Part shown: positions 6,083 through 10,308 of the stretch, piece by piece
How the letters are laid out: every line of letters begins with the position of its first letter
How positions within the stretch are numbered: the stretch's first letter is position 1
Assembly: GCA_905372155.1 (NCBI GenBank)
Contig: CAJPNZ010000110.1
Span: 1-10,308, forward strand
Direction of reading: 5' to 3'
Length of the DNA stretch: 10,308 bases
Source: Propionibacteriaceae bacterium
GTDB lineage: Bacteria; Actinomycetota; Actinomycetes; Propionibacteriales; Propionibacteriaceae
Notes under the pieces: model-generated
What the model was told of the DNA's origin: nothing
The model's database searches: none
The model's input: the letters and a program-made list of their open reading frames with translations, nothing else
Made by a program: the position numbers and the translations under genes

Positions 6083-6135
6083 CGGGTTTGCTGGCCTCAC
6101 AGCGCAGGCAAACGTGAACAAGGCCAGCAAACCCG
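6083..6135. repeat. 15-bp inverted repeat with 23-base loop, built from the repeat motif
   Basis: CGGGTTTGCTGGCCT (6083-6097) is the exact reverse complement of AGGCCAGCAAACCCG (6121-6135). The right arm is also the first unit of the adjacent 20-bp array, so one inverted copy of the unit faces the array and allows a strong hairpin. It lies in the gene-free stretch between lysC and the response regulator gene, which accounts for most of the structure between 5988 and 6244. Confidence 0.8.
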
Positions 6136-6174
6136 TGGGAAGGCCAGCAGACCGGGAACAAGGCCAGCAAACCG
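6121..6174 (-). repeat. Tandem array of a 20-bp repeat, copy A
   Basis: The core AGGCCAGCARACC starts at 6121, 6141 and 6161, exactly 20 bases apart. The middle unit has one G for A change. Linkers are variants of GGGAACA. Read on the minus strand, the sense of the response regulator gene that ends at 6273, each unit is GGTYTGCTGGCCT. The array therefore lies downstream of that gene in the same orientation as copy B behind the oxidoreductase gene. Units and spacers are too short and the copies too alike for a CRISPR. Confidence 0.8.
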
Positions 6175-6244
6175 ACGAGCGGGATGGGGCAGGCGCCACC
6201 CGGTACGGGACGGAGGGAGCCGTCGATGGAACCGTCGGGCGAAA

Positions 6245-6259
6245 CGGGGCCAGGCCCCG
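6245..6259 (-). terminator. Terminator after the two-component operon
   Basis: CGGGGC (6245-6250) pairs with GCCCCG (6254-6259) around a three-base loop, 14 bases beyond the response regulator stop on the minus strand. On that strand it is followed by TTTCG, a short T-run. Together these fit a small intrinsic terminator for the kinase-regulator transcript. Confidence 0.55.
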
Positions 6260-6272
6260 GTGGATTGTGCCC

Positions 6273-6932
6273 TCAGCGGGATTCCGCCGTTCCGTCGAGG
6301 TCGAACCAGCCGTCCTCCCAGGTCTGGGTGGCCGCCGCGGTCGTGTTGCCGACCGGTCTGCCGACGGCCGCGTACTTCTCGTAGGCCCGCGCCAGGTAGG
6401 TCTTGACGGTGGACAGGGAAATGATGGGATTGAATTGGCGGCCGATGGCCTTGATGGGAACCCCCTCCGAGGCGAGTCGCAGACAGCGCAGCTCATGTGC
6501 CGACAACGCGGGCAGCTCCGCCGCGTCCTCGATGAGCGCGGCCGCCATCGCCGAGGACGGCGACCATCCTGTCTCGTGGATCTCCCGCAGCGTCTCGAAA
6601 TGCTTGTCCGGCGACTCGTCCTTCAGGGCGAGGCCCCGGGCGCCGGCCCGCATGGCCATGCTGATCGGGACGCGACGATGGTCCGCGGTGAAGGCCAGGC
6701 ACGAGATGCCCGCCTGACTCAGTACTCGAATGGTCTCGTGCCCGGCCAACTGGCCGTGCAACATCAAATCCACCATGGCCACGTCGGGATGGTTCTCGAG
6801 GCACCACGCCTGGAACTCCTCGGGGTAGGTGCTGGTGTACACCACCGCCAACTCCGGGTAGTCGCGGCCGAGCGCCGAAATGGCGCGGCAGATGAATTCG
6901 TGGTCATCGAGGACTGCCACCTTGATGCTCAC
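6273..6932 (-). CDS. NarL/LuxR-family response regulator
   Basis: DNA-binding transcription regulator of 219 aa, the usual length. The receiver domain has the acidic pair D9-D10, phosphoacceptor D55 in AMVDLML, T82 in AFTAD and K104 in LALKDE. The C-terminal LuxR-type helix-turn-helix runs from LPALSAHELRCLRLASEG (140-157) through STVKTYLARAYEKY (174-187). The segment RQFNPIISLS between the helices is longer than the common form. Start GTG 6932 overlaps the kinase stop (GTGA) and is preceded at six bases by GAGGAGGA (6939-6946), a near-perfect Shine-Dalgarno that decides the start. It should be phosphorylated by the kinase encoded immediately upstream. Target genes are unknown; the divergent oxidoreductase gene and its own operon are the nearest candidates. 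Confidence 0.93.
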   Translation of the reverse strand: MSIKVAVLDDHEFICRAISALGRDYPELAVVYTSTYPEEFQAWCLENHPDVAMVDLMLHGQLAGHETIRVLSQAGISCLAFTADHRRVPISMAMRAGARGLALKDESPDKHFETLREIHETGWSPSSAMAAALIEDAAELPALSAHELRCLRLASEGVPIKAIGRQFNPIISLSTVKTYLARAYEKYAAVGRPVGNTTAAATQTWEDGWFDLDGTAESR

Positions 6933-9079
6933 GGCTGGTCCTCCTCACAACTGAACTGGGTGAAATCCGGATCGGTAAGCAAGATTCTGGCACCTGTGAG
7001 GCCTGCCTGTCGCGTCTCCGTTAAACCTGGTTCTGCAACGGTCGCCACAAGTGTGCCCTGACGGCGGGTGATGGTGAGGTGCTGACCCGGGACGGCGGGG
7101 TCCAGCTGGTTCAGCAGGGAGGCGAATCTCGTCGCCTCGAAGGCCTCCACCTGTTCCACGTCGAGCAGGCATCCCCATCCCGCGCGACGCAACCGGTCGA
7201 GGGCCGTGGCCAGGTGAATTCCCCCTGGCCACAACCGCAGGGCGTCGCGCAACCGCGACTCCACGTGCCTGGCCTCGACGCGCACTGCGGGGTCGGCGGG
7301 GTCGACGGCCCCAGTGTAGAGACCCGTGAACAGGGGGCCGCAGATCCGGTCCAGCGCCGCGATCCACGCCTCCTGTTCCGCCACCCGCTCGTTCCTGAGC
7401 TGCTCGGCGAGCTGCTCCTCGGTGTGTTCCTCCTGCACCCGGTGGGCGTGTTTCCCGATGTCCGAGGCGCCGAGCGCCAACACCAGCGTCACCACACCAG
7501 CGGTGATGACGGCCCCGGGAGAGCCGATGTCGGTGCCCTCCGGTACCCGCCCGAACAGCCCCAGCGCCCCCGCGATGCTGGCGGCGACGTTGGCGAGCAC
7601 CAATCCGGTGGCCTCCTTCCACTGCCGTCCCGGGATGGTCAGGACCATCAAGGCGGTGGTCAGGCCGGTGGTCCACAGGTCGTAGCGGTTGTTGCCGGAG
7701 GCCACGGACACCCAGGCGTAGTTCGCTATGAGCAACCCGATGCCCCAGGCGTTTGCCAGGATCGCCTCGTGGATGTGCAGACCACGCCTGCGCAGCACGC
7801 GGCTGGTCAGCACCACCACGAACACCGTCGCCGCGAAGAGCGTCCAGGCCATGAGCGGATTCGGTCCGACATCCCTCAACGCCAGCAGCAGTCCCGTTCC
7901 GAACAGGCTCGGCAGCGCGATCAGCGACAACCACCGTCGACCCGACGGACCGATGCGGGCCGCGTGCGGGATCGGGTTCCAGGTGAGGGTGACGGCGGTG
8001 CCGCCGACGATGTCGGAGTGGATGGTGGCGTGTCCACCGACCTCCGCCATGCGCCCGTGGATGCCCTCCTTGATGCCCATGCGGCTGCGCGGCACCTCGC
8101 TGGGATCGAATCCGGGCCCCCAGTCACTGATGACGACGGTGCAGCCGCTGCCGGTTGTGCGGGCCGTGACCTGGGCGGTGCCGCCGGGAACGTGTTTGGC
8201 GACGTTGCGGACCGCCTCCCGGGTGGCCTCGGCGATGTTCCGGGTCACCTTGGAGGGCAGGCTGGCCTCGTCCTCGACGCGCAGGGCGACGGGGCAGCCG
8301 ACGTCCGTGACGGCCTGCTCCAGGGCGCTCAGCAGGGGAGAGGCCTCCAGGTCCAGGTCGGAGGTGCCCAGCCCCGCCCGTGACTCCTCGCCCAGCCGCA
8401 GCACCTCCTCGCGGGTGATCTCCCCGCGTCCGCTCGCGACCTGCTGGAACAGGTGCAGGAGGGTGTCGTGGACGCGACGGATGTTCTCCCGGCGGGTGCT
8501 CTCCAGCAGCCGGGCCCGATGTTCCACGCTGCGGCGGCGGGCGTCGTCGGCGACGCTGTCCTCGAGGTCCTGCAGTTGGGCCTGCATGGTGCGGTAGCCC
8601 AATGCCATGATGCCGATCGCGACGACCGTGAAACCGATGTCGAGGAGCTGCTGTCGCCAGTCGAGAAGCGGTAGCAGCACGATCATCGGCGCGAGAGCGC
8701 CGGACGTCATGAGGATCCAGGGGCCGTGGCTGTCACGTCTTCGCAGCAGCAGGTAGATCAGGATCGTCCAGACCCACAGGTTGGAGTGCCACACCACCGG
8801 GCCCGTACCGAACCACATGCCGGCGCCCGCGAGCCAGAACCCGACGGTGTTGGCCAGGGCCACGGGCCAGGCCAGGGGAAGGTCGAGGAAGGCCCCGAGC
8901 GCGGCCAGCAGATGGGCCAGCGCCATCAGGGCGAGCCCGGCGACGGTGAGACCGTCCAGGCCGGGGGTCAGCAGGTCCTCGATGGGGGTCAGGCCCTGCA
9001 GGGCCGTGGCCAGCCCCACGCCGAACCCCATCAGTCGGCGCATTCTTCTGGCTGGTTCCTGAAACTGCATCGTCGGCAT
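6929..9079 (-). CDS. Multi-pass membrane sensor histidine kinase with internal catalytic core (HisKA_3/DesK-like)
   Basis: Membrane sensor of 716 aa from ATG 9079, partner of the response regulator encoded next. Order of parts: a first block of about five or six hydrophobic helices (about 15-162); a helical linker (165-200); a HisKA_3-type phosphoacceptor region RRVHDTLLH with H204; a HATPase domain with the N-box EATREAVRNVAKH (N292), DWGPGFDP (319-326), MGIKEGI (334-340) and GGTAVTL (359-365). A second block of about six hydrophobic helices (384-540) follows, then a charged coiled-coil-like stretch (547-570) and a C-terminal region (571-716) that resembles a decayed kinase half without N or G boxes. 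Ordinary NarL-type kinases end after the HATPase domain. The frame is open upstream to 9154, but that would leave almost no room for the divergent promoter; ATG 9070 is an alternative. The signal sensed is unknown. Confidence 0.88.
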   Translation of the reverse strand: MPTMQFQEPARRMRRLMGFGVGLATALQGLTPIEDLLTPGLDGLTVAGLALMALAHLLAALGAFLDLPLAWPVALANTVGFWLAGAGMWFGTGPVVWHSNLWVWTILIYLLLRRRDSHGPWILMTSGALAPMIVLLPLLDWRQQLLDIGFTVVAIGIMALGYRTMQAQLQDLEDSVADDARRRSVEHRARLLESTRRENIRRVHDTLLHLFQQVASGRGEITREEVLRLGEESRAGLGTSDLDLEASPLLSALEQAVTDVGCPVALRVEDEASLPSKVTRNIAEATREAVRNVAKHVPGGTAQVTARTTGSGCTVVISDWGPGFDPSEVPRSRMGIKEGIHGRMAEVGGHATIHSDIVGGTAVTLTWNPIPHAARIGPSGRRWLSLIALPSLFGTGLLLALRDVGPNPLMAWTLFAATVFVVVLTSRVLRRRGLHIHEAILANAWGIGLLIANYAWVSVASGNNRYDLWTTGLTTALMVLTIPGRQWKEATGLVLANVAASIAGALGLFGRVPEGTDIGSPGAVITAGVVTLVLALGASDIGKHAHRVQEEHTEEQLAEQLRNERVAEQEAWIAALDRICGPLFTGLYTGAVDPADPAVRVEARHVESRLRDALRLWPGGIHLATALDRLRRAGWGCLLDVEQVEAFEATRFASLLNQLDPAVPGQHLTITRRQGTLVATVAEPGLTETRQAGLTGARILLTDPDFTQFSCEEDQP

Positions 9080-9131
9080 TTTCCCACGGGAACGGCGGCT
9101 GGGCGGAACCCGTAAAGCATCTCGGTATCCG

Positions 9132-9155
9132 CGTCTCGAAATTTGTCGTCTCAAA
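9132..9155. promoter_or_regulatory. Short direct repeats in the divergent promoter region
   Basis: CGTCTCGAA (9132-9140) and CGTCTCAAA (9147-9155) are 15 bases apart in the 116-bp gap between the kinase and oxidoreductase genes. Paired direct repeats of this type can be binding sites for a response regulator, and the neighbouring NarL-type regulator is a natural candidate. This is weak evidence because the motif is short. Confidence 0.25.
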
Positions 9156-9159
9156 GTTA

Positions 9160-9189
9160 TGGTCAGCGCCCAACGTTCCAGAGTAGCCT
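9160..9189 (+). promoter_or_regulatory. Putative promoter of the oxidoreductase gene (leaderless)
   Basis: TGGTCA (9160-9165), four of six matches to TTGACA, and TAGCCT (9184-9189), a TANNNT box, are separated by 18 bases. Six bases lie between the -10 box and the ATG at 9196, so transcription would start at the initiator codon. No Shine-Dalgarno sequence is present, which agrees with a leaderless message. Confidence 0.4.
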
Positions 9190-9195
9190 TGGGCC

Positions 9196-10188
9196 ATGGA
9201 GAGCATTCGATGGGGAATCATCGGGGCAGGAAGCATTGCGGACACAGTCGCGGGAGAGTTTGCTTTCGTGCCCCAGGCCGAGTTGGTCGCGGTGGCGTCA
9301 CGTGACCTGGAGAGGTCGCGGAGGCTGGCGCGCAAACACGGAATTCCCGCGATTCACCGGGACTACCGGGCCCTGATCGAGTCCGACGGCGTCGATGTCG
9401 TCTACATCGCGACCACGCATCCTCATCACCGTGACATCGCCCTGGCGGCGATATCCGCGGGAAAGGCGGTGATGGTGGAGAAGTCTTTCACCGCCACCCT
9501 CGCCGGAACCAAGCAGGTGGTTGAGGCCGCCACCAACGCCGGGGTGTTCGCGATGGAGGCCATGTGGACCCGGTTCCTGCCCGCGGTGGCAGCGGCCCGG
9601 GAGGTCGTGGCGTGGGGAAGGATCGGGCAGGTGCTCGGCGTGCAGGGGGACCTGTGCGCTTTCCGTCCCTACGATCCGAACAACCGGCTGTGGGATCCAG
9701 CGACGGGCGGCGGGGCCGTCCTCGATCTAGGTGTCTACGTCATCTCCATGGCCCAGGACTTCTTGGGAAATTCCCGGGACGTGCACTGCGTCGGGCGGTA
9801 TGCGCCGAACGGGGTGGAGTCGGCGGCGACGATCAACGTCGCCTACGTCGGCGGGGGGACGGCGGCGCTCACCTGCGGATTCGACGTCCACGGGCCGGGA
9901 CGGATGATCATCCTCGGGACGAAGGGATGGGTGGAGGTCCAGCCCAGGTTCCACCACCCGACCACCATCTCCGTTCACCGTTCGGGGGTGCTGCCGCGGA
10001 TCATCGAGGCCAAGCAGATCGGCAGGGGGTACGCCCACGAGTTGATGGAGGTCAGCGACTGCCTGCTCGCAGGTCGAACCCAGTCGGCGACGATGCCGCT
10101 GACCGACACCGTCGAGGTGATGCGAGTGCTGGAGAGCTGCCTGACGCAGCTGGGTCGTCCCCAGGAGGAGGCGCAGGTCGCGATCTGA
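9196..10188 (+). CDS. Gfo/Idh/MocA-family NAD(P)-dependent oxidoreductase
   Basis: Cytoplasmic dehydrogenase of 330 aa, the usual length. The N-terminal Rossmann fold begins IRWGIIGAGSIADTVAGEF with the GxGxxA dinucleotide motif. It continues with VVYIATTHPHHRD, then VMVEKSFTAT, where the common EKP motif has become EKS but keeps the lysine. The C-terminal substrate domain carries GGGAVLDLGVYVI, with a conserved Asp-Leu-Gly stretch, and ends in a helix after GYAHELMEVSDCLLAG. The family oxidises or reduces sugars, inositols and dihydrodiols; overall resemblance is to the dihydrodiol dehydrogenase/YceM-like branch. The substrate cannot be named. It is transcribed divergently from the two-component operon, so regulation by that system is possible but unproven. 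Confidence 0.92.
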   Translation: MESIRWGIIGAGSIADTVAGEFAFVPQAELVAVASRDLERSRRLARKHGIPAIHRDYRALIESDGVDVVYIATTHPHHRDIALAAISAGKAVMVEKSFTATLAGTKQVVEAATNAGVFAMEAMWTRFLPAVAAAREVVAWGRIGQVLGVQGDLCAFRPYDPNNRLWDPATGGGAVLDLGVYVISMAQDFLGNSRDVHCVGRYAPNGVESAATINVAYVGGGTAALTCGFDVHGPGRMIILGTKGWVEVQPRFHHPTTISVHRSGVLPRIIEAKQIGRGYAHELMEVSDCLLAGRTQSATMPLTDTVEVMRVLESCLTQLGRPQEEAQVAI

Positions 10189-10258
10189 GGGCCGTCGCCC
10201 GCCAACCGGAGGGTCCGGATCCTCGGGTCGGACGCGCCCGCCCCCGCCTGGCCCTGTC

Positions 10259-10308
10259 GGTTCGCTGGCCTTGTCGTCGGTTCGCTGGCCCTATTCCGGT
10301 TTTGCTGG
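10259..10308 (+). repeat. Tandem array of the 20-bp repeat, copy B (runs off the window)
   Basis: GGTTCGCTGGCC occurs at 10259-10270 and 10279-10290, 20 bases apart. A third, slightly changed unit, GGTTTTGCTGG, starts at 10298 and is cut by the window end. A partial match, CCTGGCCCTGTCGG, precedes the first unit. The reverse complement matches copy A at 6121-6174. The array begins 70 bases beyond the oxidoreductase stop and is oriented with that gene, just as copy A is with the response regulator gene. Confidence 0.75.

Noticed and set aside
6083..6174. Repeat array as a CRISPR
   Set aside because: The 20-base period leaves spacers of only about 7 bases that are themselves similar, and no cas genes are present.
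7079..8383. 434-codon open frame on the plus strand, and another at 7728-8597
   Set aside because: Both are antisense to the sensor kinase, whose motifs are clear; neither translation shows a recognisable domain.
9080..9154. Upstream extension of the sensor kinase
   Set aside because: The extra residues are Arg-rich with no family resemblance and would consume the divergent promoter region.
10189..10258. Terminator for the oxidoreductase gene
   Set aside because: Only a weak GTCCG/CGGAC pairing with a long loop is visible, which is not enough to call.

Overview
The window is high-GC DNA with actinobacterial gene style: GTG starts, stop/start overlaps such as ATGA and GTGA, and GC-rich terminators without T-tracts. 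Protein character suggests a Propionibacteriaceae-like actinobacterium. That placement is a judgement from general familiarity, not a database result.

Layout, left to right. (1) Positions 1-1367 (+) hold the end of a FecCD-type metal-siderophore ABC permease and its overlapping ATPase. (2) Positions 1368-4577 look like an accessory island. They hold an operator-like palindrome, a tiny antitoxin-like ORF overlapping a truncated RelE/ParE-like toxin remnant, a large hairpin at a convergent junction, a DUF1963/YwqG-like gene broken by a one-base frameshift in a homopolymer, and a two-gene unit of an AAA/OLD-like ATPase and a 210-aa DUF4276-like (TOPRIM-type) protein joined by a GTGA overlap. The last pair is the best candidate for an anti-phage or nucleic-acid-surveillance system. 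(3) Positions 4650-5957 (-) hold aspartate kinase lysC with a strong internal ribosome binding site for a separate beta subunit, followed by a terminator. (4) Positions 5958-6272 hold no gene. This stretch carries a 20-bp-period repeat array, a long inverted repeat and a terminator. (5) Positions 6273-9079 (-) are a two-component operon: a very unusual sensor kinase whose catalytic core lies between two multi-pass membrane domains, overlapping the gene for a NarL/LuxR-type response regulator. (6) Position 9196 onward (+) is a divergently transcribed Gfo/Idh/MocA oxidoreductase. A second copy of the 20-bp repeat family follows it and runs off the window.

The most notable items are the ATPase-TOPRIM pair, the sandwich-type sensor kinase, the frameshifted DUF1963-like gene whose original C-terminus can still be read, the toxin-antitoxin relic with an intact operator, and the repeat family found in the same orientation behind two unrelated genes.
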